Below, piece by piece: positions 39,373 through 47,837 of a stretch of 64,000 nt of DNA. The DNA is taken from NCBI GenBank assembly GCA_910587185.1, contig CAJULY010000005.1:1-64000 (forward strand), read 5' to 3'. This DNA is from an uncultured Muribaculaceae bacterium. Lineage in GTDB: Bacteria; Bacteroidota; Bacteroidia; Bacteroidales; Muribaculaceae. The notes under the pieces are model-generated. The model had not been told where the DNA came from, searched no databases, and saw nothing but the letters and a program-made list of their open reading frames with translations. A program made the position numbers and the translations under genes. Position 1 is the stretch's first letter; every line of letters starts with the position of its first letter.

Positions 39373-40194
39373 ATGTCAACATACAATGAATCGGCGGCTC
39401 CCAAAGTCACCACTGTGCGTCTTCAGGCAATGAAGGATGCAGGGGAGAAAATAGCATGTATCACTTCCTATGATTTTACGATGTCAAGACTGGTGGATGC
39501 CGCGGGAGCTGATTTTATTCTCGTGGGCGATTCAGCCGCCAATGTGATGATGGGCTATGACACGACCCTTCCGATCACACTCGATGACATGATAACGTTT
39601 GCCAAGGGCGCGGTGCGTGGCGCACGTCGCGCGCTCGTGGTTGTGGATATGCCGTTCGGCTACTATCAGGGAATGCCCGACGAAGCTGTGCGTTCGGCGG
39701 TCAGAATCATGAAAGAGACCGGCGCGGCTGCCGTCAAGATGGAAGGGGGAGAAGAGATTCGCGAGTCAATAGCCAGAGTTCTTGCCGCCGGCATTCCGGT
39801 TTGTGCCCATCTTGGACTGACGCCCCAGTCGGTCAACAAGTTCGGAGGCTACGGAGTGCGCGCCAAGGGCGATGCCGAGGCCGACAGGCTGATTTCCGAC
39901 GCCCTGATGCTTCAGGAGTTGGGATGTTTTGCTCTGGTTCTCGAAAAAATTCCTGCTGCGCTTGCTTCCGATCTCACCCGGAAACTCCGCATCCCTACCA
40001 TCGGCATAGGTGCCGGCTCTGAAACCGACGGCCAGATTCTCGTTGTTCAGGATATGCTCGGTATGAACGAAGGCTTCAAGCCTAAATTCATGCGTCATTT
40101 CGGCCAGATAGGCAAGGCTATAACTGAGGCGGTCGGGACTTACGTCAGCGAAGTGAAAACTGTGACTTTCCCTTCGGCAACGGAACAATACTGA
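39373..40194 (+). CDS. panB: 3-methyl-2-oxobutanoate hydroxymethyltransferase
   Basis: A 273-residue TIM-barrel enzyme that transfers a hydroxymethyl group from methylene-tetrahydrofolate to ketoisovalerate, the first committed step of pantothenate synthesis. Seen: ITSYDFTMSRLVDAAGADF near residue 30, LVGDSAANVMMGYDTTLP near 50 with a metal Asp, VKMEGG near 120, HLGLTPQSVNKFGGYG near 143 and GIGAGSETDGQILV near 213. Length is normal. It starts a plus-strand run with a MATE exporter 18 bases downstream. Confidence 0.96.
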   Translation: MSTYNESAAPKVTTVRLQAMKDAGEKIACITSYDFTMSRLVDAAGADFILVGDSAANVMMGYDTTLPITLDDMITFAKGAVRGARRALVVVDMPFGYYQGMPDEAVRSAVRIMKETGAAAVKMEGGEEIRESIARVLAAGIPVCAHLGLTPQSVNKFGGYGVRAKGDAEADRLISDALMLQELGCFALVLEKIPAALASDLTRKLRIPTIGIGAGSETDGQILVVQDMLGMNEGFKPKFMRHFGQIGKAITEAVGTYVSEVKTVTFPSATEQY

Positions 40195-40212
40195 TTTTTC
40201 CCTTCCTGACGG

Positions 40213-41541
40213 ATGGGCCATTCGCTCGACTACAAGATAACCCGTCTCGGGCTGCCTATACTGATAGGGCAGCTCGGGACGATTGTCGTCGGATTCGCCG
40301 ACACCGCGATGGTCGGCCATCATTCGACGGCGGAACTCGCGTCGGCCTCGTTTGTCAACAATCTTTTCAATGTAGCCATATTCACGCTGCTTGGATTTTC
40401 CTACGGCCTGACTCCAATAGTTGGAGCTCTTTTCGGCGCGGGCAAGCGTAACGACATAGGCGCCATGATGCGCAACGCCATAGTGGCCAACCTGGGATTC
40501 GGGCTGCTTGTGGGTGCCATAATGCTTGCGGTCTATTTCAATCTCGGACGTCTCGGGCAGCCGGTCGAACTGCTTCCGCTGATACGGCCCTATTATCTGA
40601 TATATCTGTCGGGAATCGTGCCGCTGGCTCTGTTCAACGCGTTTGCCCAATGGGCCTACGCCATCAACCGCACCCGCATGCCCATGTGGATCATACTCAT
40701 TTCCAATGTGGTGAACATAGCGGGCAATTACGCTTTCATCTATGGTCGCTGGGGAATGCCGGAAATGGGGCTGAACGGCGCGGGGGTATCGACACTGTTG
40801 GCGCGTGTGTTCTGTGCCGTGGCGATAATCGTGATTTTCTGCACGCGCAGAGACTACGGCATCTATCGCGCGGGACTGAAGTCGGGGAAGCTGACGGGCC
40901 GGTCGTTGAAAGAGATAACGTTCACATCGGTCCCGGTTTCGCTCCAGATGGGCTTCGAATCAGGCTCGTTCACGGCCGCAGCCGTAATGGCGGGATGGCT
41001 CGGGGCGCTCGATCTGGCCGCCTACCAGGTGACAGTGATTCTCGGGACTCTCGGTTTCTGCATATATTACAGCATGGGTGCGGCTACTTCCATCATGGTC
41101 GCTAACGCCGCCGGAGTGAACGACCGGAAACTCATGCGGCGCACCGCTTATGCCGGCTATCGCATAATCCTCACTCTCGCCACTATTTCTTCGCTAATCT
41201 TCTTTTTCCTCGCGCGGCTTATCCTGACTGTGTTCACATCCGATCCGGCTGTGATAGCCCTCAGCCTCACACTCATTTTTCCTCTGATACTCTATCAGCT
41301 CGGTGATGCCACGCAGATAACGTTCGCAAATGCGCTGCGCGGCACTTCGAAGGTGATGCCTATGATGTGGATCTCGCTGATTTCCTACGTGGTGATCGGC
41401 ATGCCTGCCACATATATCCTCGCTTTCCCCTGTGAAATGGGGCTCTACGGGATTATTCTGAGTTTCTCCGTGTCGCTTTTCGTTGCCGGGGCTCTGTTCC
41501 TTTACTTTTTCCAGCGGGCAACGCGCAAAACTCAGGGGTGA
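40213..41541 (+). CDS. MATE family efflux transporter
   Basis: A 442-residue multidrug/oligosaccharidyl-lipid/polysaccharide flippase superfamily protein with 12 hydrophobic helices. The NorM-like N-terminal pattern (GLPILIGQLGTIVVGFADTA, residues 14-33) and the second-half repeat around FGFESGSFTAAAVMAGWLG-type sequence near 255 support the MATE family. Na+- or H+-driven export of cationic compounds is likely. It follows panB by 18 bases. Confidence 0.9.
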   Translation: MGHSLDYKITRLGLPILIGQLGTIVVGFADTAMVGHHSTAELASASFVNNLFNVAIFTLLGFSYGLTPIVGALFGAGKRNDIGAMMRNAIVANLGFGLLVGAIMLAVYFNLGRLGQPVELLPLIRPYYLIYLSGIVPLALFNAFAQWAYAINRTRMPMWIILISNVVNIAGNYAFIYGRWGMPEMGLNGAGVSTLLARVFCAVAIIVIFCTRRDYGIYRAGLKSGKLTGRSLKEITFTSVPVSLQMGFESGSFTAAAVMAGWLGALDLAAYQVTVILGTLGFCIYYSMGAATSIMVANAAGVNDRKLMRRTAYAGYRIILTLATISSLIFFFLARLILTVFTSDPAVIALSLTLIFPLILYQLGDATQITFANALRGTSKVMPMMWISLISYVVIGMPATYILAFPCEMGLYGIILSFSVSLFVAGALFLYFFQRATRKTQG

Positions 41542-41654
41542 GCCAACTTTTTGGCACGGAGTTTGTTGTGACTGCTGTGAGACGATTGGCAGCGGTTTTT
41601 GCACCAATTAATATTTTTTTATCAAAAAAGTGGCGCAGACCGCAAATAAAAATC

Positions 41655-41662
41655 TATCTTTG
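41655..41662 (+). promoter_or_regulatory. -7 promoter element of the FKBP cluster
   Basis: TATCTTTG lies 43 bases before the ATG at 41706. A matching -33 TTG is not obvious. Confidence 0.6.
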
Positions 41663-41705
41663 CAGACTGTATCAAGGTATATCATAAAAACTTATAAATA
41701 TAAAA

Positions 41706-42329
41706 ATGGAAAATAACGAACTCGACCGCATCAGCTACGCGCTCGGCCTCAGCATGGGAAACAACTTCCGCAGCAGCGGAATAGAAAAAATCAATGTGAA
41801 GGACTTCGCTGACGGTGTGGCCGCTGTCTTTTCAGGAGAAACGCCCAAAATGACTTACGACGAAGCCAAAGAGGAAATCCGCAAGTTTTTCACTGAAATG
41901 GAAGAACGCCAGAAGGCGGAGGCAGCCAAAATGGGCGAAGTCAATGCTAAAGCAGGCGAGAATTTCCTCGCTGAGAACGCAAAGCGTCCTGAGGTGAAGA
42001 CGACAGCCACCGGGCTGCAGTATGAGATAGTCAAGGAAGGGGACGGTCCCACTCCTAACCGCGGCGACCGTGTCACCGTGCATTATACCGGCAAGCTTAT
42101 CGACGGAACCGTTTTCGATTCGTCGGTTGAACGCGGCGAACCCGCCACATTCGGTGTCACCCAGGTGATCCCCGGCTGGGTCGAGGCCCTTCAGATGATG
42201 AAGACCGGTTCACAGTGGAGACTCTATATTCCTTCGAAACTCGCATACGGTCCCAACGGCGCCGGCGGTGTGATCGGTCCGAACGCAACCCTCATTTTCG
42301 ACGTGGAACTCATCAAAATTGAAAAATAA
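41706..42329 (+). CDS. FKBP-type peptidyl-prolyl isomerase, cytoplasmic
   Basis: A 207-residue prolyl isomerase without signal peptide. An N-terminal helical dimerisation domain (residues 1-95) precedes a C-terminal FKBP domain (TTATGLQYEIVKEGDGPTP, then DRVTVHYTGKLIDGTVFDSS near 118). This is the FklB/FkpA layout. First of three FKBP genes in the cluster; the lack of an export signal separates it from the other two. Confidence 0.92.
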   Translation: MENNELDRISYALGLSMGNNFRSSGIEKINVKDFADGVAAVFSGETPKMTYDEAKEEIRKFFTEMEERQKAEAAKMGEVNAKAGENFLAENAKRPEVKTTATGLQYEIVKEGDGPTPNRGDRVTVHYTGKLIDGTVFDSSVERGEPATFGVTQVIPGWVEALQMMKTGSQWRLYIPSKLAYGPNGAGGVIGPNATLIFDVELIKIEK

Positions 42330-42360
42330 AATAACGTAAAGAAACACAGTTAGAAAAATT

Positions 42361-43287
42361 ATGAAAAAAATTATCGTAGCCTTTGGCGTGGCCGCCGTGG
42401 CATTAGGTTTCGCAAGCTGTAACAAGGGCGCAGAGAACACATCTGCCGCTTCCGACAACGGAATCCAGGCCGACTCTCTCTCGATGCTTCTGGGCGATGT
42501 CCAGGGCGCAAGCTATCTCGGATACTGGGACCAGATGCCCGACACCATGAAGGCAAAACTCAGCAAGGACGAGTTTCTCGCCGGCTTCAAGGCTGTCATG
42601 CAGAAAGATTACAACAAGGATCAGGCCTATCTGATGGGTATGAGCACAGCCATGCAGCTTCTTGGCAACGTCAGCCAGATGGAAGATGCCGGCGTGAAAT
42701 TCAACCGCAGCGAATATATCTCCCATTTCAGCAACGCATTCAAGCAGGATTCTGTTGATCAGGCCGGCATGACCGCTAAGAACGAGCAGCTGACCCTCTA
42801 CATGAACGAGGTTCAGGGACTCATGATGAAGAAACAGCAGGAAATGCAGCAGCAGGCTATGAAAGAGGCCGAGGCTAAGGCTCAGCCCAACATCAAGGCC
42901 GGCAAGGAATATGTGGAGAAGCAGAAAAAAGCAGATCCTTCCATCAAGACGACTGAATCAGGCGTCAGCTACAAGGTTGTCAACGAAGGCAGCGGCGCCA
43001 AGCCCGGCAAGACCGACAATGTCAAGGTAAAATATGTCGGCAAACACATCAACGGCGAGGAATTCGACTCTTCGAGAGGCGAGGCCGTGCAGTTCAATGT
43101 CAGCGGCGTTGTTCCCGGCTTCGGAGAAATCCTCCAGCTGATGGCTCCCGGTGCGAAATACGTGGCTTATATCCCCGCAGACAAGGCCTACGGCAACCAT
43201 GGCACCAACAACATCGAGCCGGGTGAGACCCTCGTGTTCGAAATCGAGATGGTTGAGGTTGTTCCTTCAGCCAGCGCTGCCAAATAA
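42361..43287 (+). CDS. FKBP-type peptidyl-prolyl isomerase, lipoprotein
   Basis: A 308-residue protein with a lipoprotein signal (lipobox FASC, Cys near residue 20), an FKBP_N helical domain (residues 40-185, including a Gln/Lys-rich helix at 155-180) and a C-terminal FKBP domain (TTESGVSYKVVNEGSGAKPG near 197). It would act as a membrane-anchored folding helper in the periplasm. It lies 31 bases after the cytoplasmic FKBP gene. A terminator-like hairpin follows. Confidence 0.9.
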   Translation: MKKIIVAFGVAAVALGFASCNKGAENTSAASDNGIQADSLSMLLGDVQGASYLGYWDQMPDTMKAKLSKDEFLAGFKAVMQKDYNKDQAYLMGMSTAMQLLGNVSQMEDAGVKFNRSEYISHFSNAFKQDSVDQAGMTAKNEQLTLYMNEVQGLMMKKQQEMQQQAMKEAEAKAQPNIKAGKEYVEKQKKADPSIKTTESGVSYKVVNEGSGAKPGKTDNVKVKYVGKHINGEEFDSSRGEAVQFNVSGVVPGFGEILQLMAPGAKYVAYIPADKAYGNHGTNNIEPGETLVFEIEMVEVVPSASAAK

Positions 43288-43314
43288 AGCGAGCCGGTTC
43301 GTCTGAACTTACAC

Positions 43315-43374
43315 GGTGTCACCCTCAACGGTCCGTGGCTCATGCCGCTGGGATCCGACGGGTGACACCTTTTC
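43315..43374 (+). terminator. Probable terminator between an FKBP gene and the sirtuin gene
   Basis: A perfect 10-bp stem (43315-43324 with 43360-43369), GGTGTCACCC with its complement, closes a 35-base loop and is followed by a T-rich run. The long loop lowers certainty. Confidence 0.6.
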
Positions 43375-43401
43375 TTATCTCTGGAAACAAAATAGAAATA
43401 T

Positions 43402-44091
43402 ATGAAAAAACCTCGACTGGTTGTGCTGACAGGGGCCGGAATGAGTGCTGAAAGCGGAATATCCACCTTCCGCGACAGCGGTGGTCTCTGGGACAATTAT
43501 CCCGTGATGGATGTGGCGAGCCACGACGGTTTCGTGCGCAATCCGGAGCTGGTCCACAGCTTCTACAACACACGGCGCCGTGAGCTGATGGCCGTAAAGC
43601 CCAATGCAGGCCATTCTGGCCTCGTAGAACTGGAGAAATGGTATGACGTGGATATAATCACCCAGAATGTTGACAATCTTCACGAGCGTGCCGGTTCTCT
43701 CAAGGTCCTTCATCTCCACGGAGAACTGATGAAGGTCCGTTCGATGACCCACCCGGAGCGCGTCTATACGCTGACGGAGGAGAACCCCGACACATCGACC
43801 GCTACCCGCGACGAATATGGCGATCCCGTGCGTCCGCATATCGTGTTCTTCCAGGAAGCGGTCCCCAATATCGGACCGGCCATGGATATAGTGAGTCAGG
43901 CCGACGTGCTGGTCATCATCGGGACCTCAATGGCGGTTTATCCCGCGGCGGGGCTTGTCGATTATGCCCGTCGAGGAATACCTGTCTATTACATTGACCC
44001 CAATCCGGCGCCTGTACGCGACGGAATAACCGTTCTGCGCACCACTGCGACCGAAGGGGTGCGTCAGCTCATAGAAATCCTCAGACCTTAA
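43402..44091 (+). CDS. NAD-dependent protein deacylase (Sir2 family)
   Basis: A 229-residue sirtuin that removes acyl groups from lysines using NAD. Seen: GAGMSAESGISTFRDSGGLW near residue 12, TQNVDNLHERAG near 92 and LHLHGELMKV near 107 with the catalytic His. The zinc-ribbon cysteines present in most sirtuins are missing from the region after the catalytic His. Eleven bases separate it from the periplasmic FKBP gene, so it sits inside a folding-factor cluster. Deacetylase versus longer-chain deacylase activity cannot be told. Confidence 0.9.
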   Translation: MKKPRLVVLTGAGMSAESGISTFRDSGGLWDNYPVMDVASHDGFVRNPELVHSFYNTRRRELMAVKPNAGHSGLVELEKWYDVDIITQNVDNLHERAGSLKVLHLHGELMKVRSMTHPERVYTLTEENPDTSTATRDEYGDPVRPHIVFFQEAVPNIGPAMDIVSQADVLVIIGTSMAVYPAAGLVDYARRGIPVYYIDPNPAPVRDGITVLRTTATEGVRQLIEILRP

Positions 44092-44102
44092 CACACATCA
44101 TT

Positions 44103-44984
44103 ATGAAGAAAATAGCTTTAGGACTCATGTTTGCGCTGGGCGTAACCGCTGTTTCGGCCCAGACAACCGCCAAGGCTCCCGTCCTTTCCTCGCTTGCCGA
44201 CTCTGTTTCCTACTACGTCGGTCAGACCGAGGGAATGTTCGTCAACGCTCAGGCAGCCACTCTTCCTGACGCTGCGGCGCAGAAATATAAAAAAGCTTAT
44301 ACATCAGCCATGTCATACGTTTTCTCCGATCCTGACGTGAATATGGAGACTCTCGACGCATTGCGGCGCGCAGTCGAGATGCGAGCCATGATGCTCGAGA
44401 TGGAGAAGAGCGGGGTGGAGACCGATCCCAAGCTCTTTATGAGCGCTTACAACAGCGCTCTTGAAGCTCCCGCGAAGACTCTCGGCGAAGTTCGCTCCGA
44501 AGCCAAAGGAATAAATGAACTCGTCAGCCGCGCCTCGCAGGTCGCAAAGCAACGCAAGGAGGCCGAGGCCGCAGCCGAGGCTGAAAAGAACAGTCAGGCG
44601 GGACGTGAATTCGTGGCCAGGCTGAAGAAGGCCGACAAAAAGATCGTGACTACCCCCTCGGGGCTGTCGTATAAGGTTGTCAAGAAAGGAAAAGGCGCAA
44701 CTCCCGGGCCCGATGACAAAGTGCTTGTCCATTACACGGGCAAGACGATTGACGGAACGGTGTTCGACTCCTCGGTTGAGCGCGGCGAACCTGCCGAGTT
44801 CGGCGTAGGCGACGTTATAAAGGGATTTGGCGAGGGCCTGCAGCTTATGTCGCCCGGAGCGAAATACACGCTATATATACCCGCCGAGATAGGTTATGGC
44901 AACCGTGGCGCCGGCGATCAGATCAAGCCGGGCGACACCTTGATTTTCGATGTGGAACTTCTTGAAATAAACCCTGAAAAATGA
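44103..44984 (+). CDS. FKBP-type peptidyl-prolyl isomerase, secreted
   Basis: A 293-residue protein with a cleavable signal peptide (MKKIALGLMFALGVTAVSAQ, cleavage after SA), a helical FKBP_N dimerisation domain (residues 35-165) and a C-terminal FKBP domain (TPSGLSYKVVKKGKGATPG near 182; DKVLVHYTGKTIDGTVFDSS near 203). Periplasmic FkpA-like chaperone and isomerase. It overlaps the thioredoxin gene by 4 bases. Confidence 0.92.
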   Translation: MKKIALGLMFALGVTAVSAQTTAKAPVLSSLADSVSYYVGQTEGMFVNAQAATLPDAAAQKYKKAYTSAMSYVFSDPDVNMETLDALRRAVEMRAMMLEMEKSGVETDPKLFMSAYNSALEAPAKTLGEVRSEAKGINELVSRASQVAKQRKEAEAAAEAEKNSQAGREFVARLKKADKKIVTTPSGLSYKVVKKGKGATPGPDDKVLVHYTGKTIDGTVFDSSVERGEPAEFGVGDVIKGFGEGLQLMSPGAKYTLYIPAEIGYGNRGAGDQIKPGDTLIFDVELLEINPEK

Positions 44985-45382
44985 AAAAGCTCATAATAAC
45001 TTTCTTTGTGGCCGTTCTGGCTGCCGTTTCTGTGTCGGCCATGGCGGAAGAGCCGGAAAAGAAAGATGTCATTGAAATAAAAGCCGGTCAGACGTTGCCC
45101 GAACCCACAGCCTCGAAGGCCGTGGTAATCGATTTCAACGCGTCATGGTGCATGCCCTGCCGCATGTTCAAGCCTGCCTTTGACCGTGCAGCAAAGGATT
45201 ATTCATCGAAAGCGGTGTTCGTTTCGGTGAATATTGATGAAAACGAGGAATTGGCGAAGGCTTACAGCGTCAGGTCGATACCTTATGTGGTTGTGCTGCG
45301 CAAGGGCGAGGAGCCGGTCACGCATCTCGGCGCGATGTCCTACGACGATTTCCGCGCATTCCTGAACGATGCTCTTAACTGA
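44981..45382 (+). CDS. Secreted thioredoxin-like protein
   Basis: A 133-residue thioredoxin-fold protein with a signal peptide (residues 1-22, cleavage after AMA). The redox site is CMPC (in NASWCMPCRMFKP near residue 60) and the cis-Pro loop is SIPYVVVLRKG near 105. It would act on disulfides in the periplasm. It is translationally coupled (ATGA) to the secreted FKBP, which points to joint work in envelope protein folding. It converges on ribH with a 9-base gap. Confidence 0.88.
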   Translation: MKKLIITFFVAVLAAVSVSAMAEEPEKKDVIEIKAGQTLPEPTASKAVVIDFNASWCMPCRMFKPAFDRAAKDYSSKAVFVSVNIDENEELAKAYSVRSIPYVVVLRKGEEPVTHLGAMSYDDFRAFLNDALN

Positions 45383-45391
45383 GGAGCCGGT

Positions 45392-45862
45392 TCAGACCGA
45401 GCGGGCGAAGTCGATCATGTGGATTGCGGCCTCGGCAGCCTCGCGTCCTTTGTGGCCGTGAGGCCCTCCGATGCGTTCGTAGGCCTGGGCTTCGTTCTCA
45501 ACCGTCAGCAGACCGAAAATAACCGGGGTGTCACAGTCGGCGTTGAGCTGTGTGACGCCCTGTGTCACACTCTGGCAGACGTAATCGAAGTGGGGAGTGT
45601 CCCCGCGAATGACGCAGCCGAACACGATTATGGCGTCATATTGCGACGATTCTATCAGATGTGATGCGGCGAAAGTCAGCTCTACGGCTCCGGGAACGTA
45701 ATATACGTCGTAGGATTCGTCGGAGAATCCCTGTTCGCGTAACACGGCTATTGCTCCGTCGCGCAGGGCGTAGGTGAATTCAGAGTTCCATGTGGCCACG
45801 ATTATGCCTATTCTGGCATTCTTGACCTGGGGGAGCGGTATCGAGGGTGCGGCTGTTGACAT
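45392..45862 (-). CDS. ribH: 6,7-dimethyl-8-ribityllumazine synthase
   Basis: A 156-residue enzyme that makes lumazine in the penultimate step of riboflavin synthesis. Seen: IGIIVATWNSEFTYALRDGA near residue 20, VPGAVELTFAA near 56, FGCVIRGDTPHFDYVC near 82 and PVIFGLLTVENEAQA near 114. It is the last gene of a four-gene minus-strand run with the SIS, PfkB-fold and helical-repeat genes. Confidence 0.95.
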   Translation of the reverse strand: MSTAAPSIPLPQVKNARIGIIVATWNSEFTYALRDGAIAVLREQGFSDESYDVYYVPGAVELTFAASHLIESSQYDAIIVFGCVIRGDTPHFDYVCQSVTQGVTQLNADCDTPVIFGLLTVENEAQAYERIGGPHGHKGREAAEAAIHMIDFARSV

Positions 45863-45884
45863 TGTTGTTGAGGTTTTTATACGG

Positions 45885-46904
45885 TTATGAGCGGGGAAAA
45901 AGTTTGTGCCAGAAATTGAAGATGTCCAGCGAGGGATTTTTGGCGGCTACAAGTATATCGACGATGCGGCGGTGTTCTTCGTCGGCGTTGATTTTCGAAG
46001 ACTTGTAGAGCATGGTGTTGAGGAGGTGGATTCCTTTCTCGCGGGTCCCTTTGACCGACAGGAGAGCGTGCCCGAGGTCAATCGAGAGCTGAAGCTGGAG
46101 CAGATCGAATTCCGGCGATATTTTTGTCAGATATTTAAGCGCGCGTGTAAAATATTGCACGGCTTCGCGCTGACGGTTCATTTTCACGAGAGTCCGCCCT
46201 TCGGTGGCGAGGGATTCTATCAGGCGCATTCCGGCGTCCTCCATTCCCTCGTTGAGCATCTGAAGATATGTGGATGTGGCCGACTGATACTGTGTGAGCG
46301 CATTGGCTTGCTTTACTCTCGACTTATAGACCGAAGTCGAGGCGTTAAGGGCGAGAAGATGTGCAGCTCCGTAGCGGTCGGGATTCTGCCGGGCAAGACG
46401 CTCGAAGAGCTTCATCGATTTCTCGATCTCGCGCTCGGCCTGTTTGTTTTCGTCGCGGGCGCTGTGGATCAGGGATATGTCGTAGAGCAGCGACGCAAGC
46501 ACGGCCAGAAACGGCTCGTCTTTGCGCTTTGGGCTCTGCGCCAGCAGATTGAGGGCGGTGGCGGCAGTGAGCAGCGCTTCGTTCATGTTGTCGGCGTGGA
46601 TATATAGCGCCGTCAGGATCTGCATGAGGGCCGTGTGGATGTTCAGGAGTGTTCCGGATTCCTCGCCCATGCGTGTGACAACGGCATCGAAATCGCGGAT
46701 AAGCGTGATCGCTTCCTCAGTGCGTCCTTCGGTCAGCATTGTGTAGGCAGCCATGCGGAGAAAATCATAGACGGTGTTGAACGGGAAGACTTCTATCGTG
46801 TGGCGGAGCTCGATGGGGTTTATTTCCCCGCGCAGCAGATCGCGCGATATTCCCGAGATTTCTCCGGCCGGTATGAAAATAGGATCGAGTGATATCTGAT
46901 TCAT
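45885..46904 (-). CDS. Helical repeat (TPR-like) protein of unknown function
   Basis: A 339-residue protein without signal peptide or membrane segment. Much of it is amphipathic helix in a TPR-like pattern (AITLIRDFDAVVTRMGEE, ALLTAATALNLLAQ, AVQYFTRALKYLTK), but no exact TPR consensus is obvious. Not recognised as a named family. It lies between the PfkB-fold gene (11-base gap) and ribH (22-base gap), an arrangement seen near ribH in Bacteroidales where a TPR protein often precedes it. The role is unknown. Confidence 0.7.
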   Translation of the reverse strand: MNQISLDPIFIPAGEISGISRDLLRGEINPIELRHTIEVFPFNTVYDFLRMAAYTMLTEGRTEEAITLIRDFDAVVTRMGEESGTLLNIHTALMQILTALYIHADNMNEALLTAATALNLLAQSPKRKDEPFLAVLASLLYDISLIHSARDENKQAEREIEKSMKLFERLARQNPDRYGAAHLLALNASTSVYKSRVKQANALTQYQSATSTYLQMLNEGMEDAGMRLIESLATEGRTLVKMNRQREAVQYFTRALKYLTKISPEFDLLQLQLSIDLGHALLSVKGTREKGIHLLNTMLYKSSKINADEEHRRIVDILVAAKNPSLDIFNFWHKLFPRS

Positions 46905-46915
46905 GATTGAACGGG

Positions 46916-47821
46916 CTATTTATTGAAGGCCTGACGGCTGCTCATGCCCACGCTGTCGGCGATGTTTTCTGTCACGACAGTCGGCAGCGAGCCGATTGAG
47001 GCGGGAGTGATTCCATTGCGATTCAATGCGTCGATAAACAGGGCGACGGGCATTGACCAGGCGGAAATTCCGTTGACTCCCGCTGTCTCCGCCAGTGTCC
47101 GCGAAGTCCTGAAGCCGTTGGTGAATACCTGCGCCGAATGCGAAAGAGGGTCGATATTGACCATCAGTGGAGTATAGAAGGATATTTTGCTCCTGTAACA
47201 TTCTTCAGGCGTCATCCCTGGAAAGAGGTGATTCAGGTCATCTGTGGCCGTCATGACGGCATCGGCCATTTCGAGGTTTTCGAGCAGAGCGGGCATTATA
47301 CGGGTGACGGCAGGGGCCATCGCCGGGTTGAATCCGGGCAGATTCACTATTAGAGCGCCGCGCTGGCGCGCATTGTCGATGAAATCCACCAGACCTGAAC
47401 GCACGCGCTGCTGGAGCGAGAAATATCCGCCGAAAACCACTATGTCTCCCCGGTCAACACGCGGCCATCTCGAATCCCACCGTTCGGCGAGTTCCGAACG
47501 ATAGACAATGGATTGCGTGGGCTTCTCTGGATTGCCGGAGGGAAATATAAGGACTGAAGGCGTGGAGGCTCCGTCGCTGTAACGGTCTATGCATGACGTA
47601 TCGACGCCGCCCTGTTCAAGGCGTTCGACCAGAAGATTGCCGAGAGGGTCACGCCCGGCCTCACCCATCATGAAGACCTCGCGCCCGGCCTCGCCGAGAA
47701 GTATGGCGGCTCCGGCCAGACGTCCTCCGGCGACAGCCGTGGTCTGTTGGGGCAGACCTGCGGCACCGGCCTGAAAGATTATGTTGGCTGAACAACCGTC
47801 GATTATTATAATGCGGCTCAT
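46916..47821 (-). CDS. PfkB-family carbohydrate kinase fold, probable pseudokinase
   Basis: A 301-residue protein with the PfkB N-terminal signature (VAGGRLAGAAILLGEAGREV and GEAGRDPLGNLLVERL). In the position of the C-terminal catalytic motif, normally DTTGAGD, the sequence reads ETAGVNGISAW (near residue 267), so the Asp that acts as base is replaced. The start is the ATG at 47821; the frame is open further upstream but would run into the SIS gene. It is 16 bases downstream of the SIS isomerase, suggesting work on a sugar phosphate, perhaps by binding only. Confidence 0.75.
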   Translation of the reverse strand: MSRIIIIDGCSANIIFQAGAAGLPQQTTAVAGGRLAGAAILLGEAGREVFMMGEAGRDPLGNLLVERLEQGGVDTSCIDRYSDGASTPSVLIFPSGNPEKPTQSIVYRSELAERWDSRWPRVDRGDIVVFGGYFSLQQRVRSGLVDFIDNARQRGALIVNLPGFNPAMAPAVTRIMPALLENLEMADAVMTATDDLNHLFPGMTPEECYRSKISFYTPLMVNIDPLSHSAQVFTNGFRTSRTLAETAGVNGISAWSMPVALFIDALNRNGITPASIGSLPTVVTENIADSVGMSSRQAFNK

Positions 47822-47837
47822 AGGAATCAGGCGTTTG

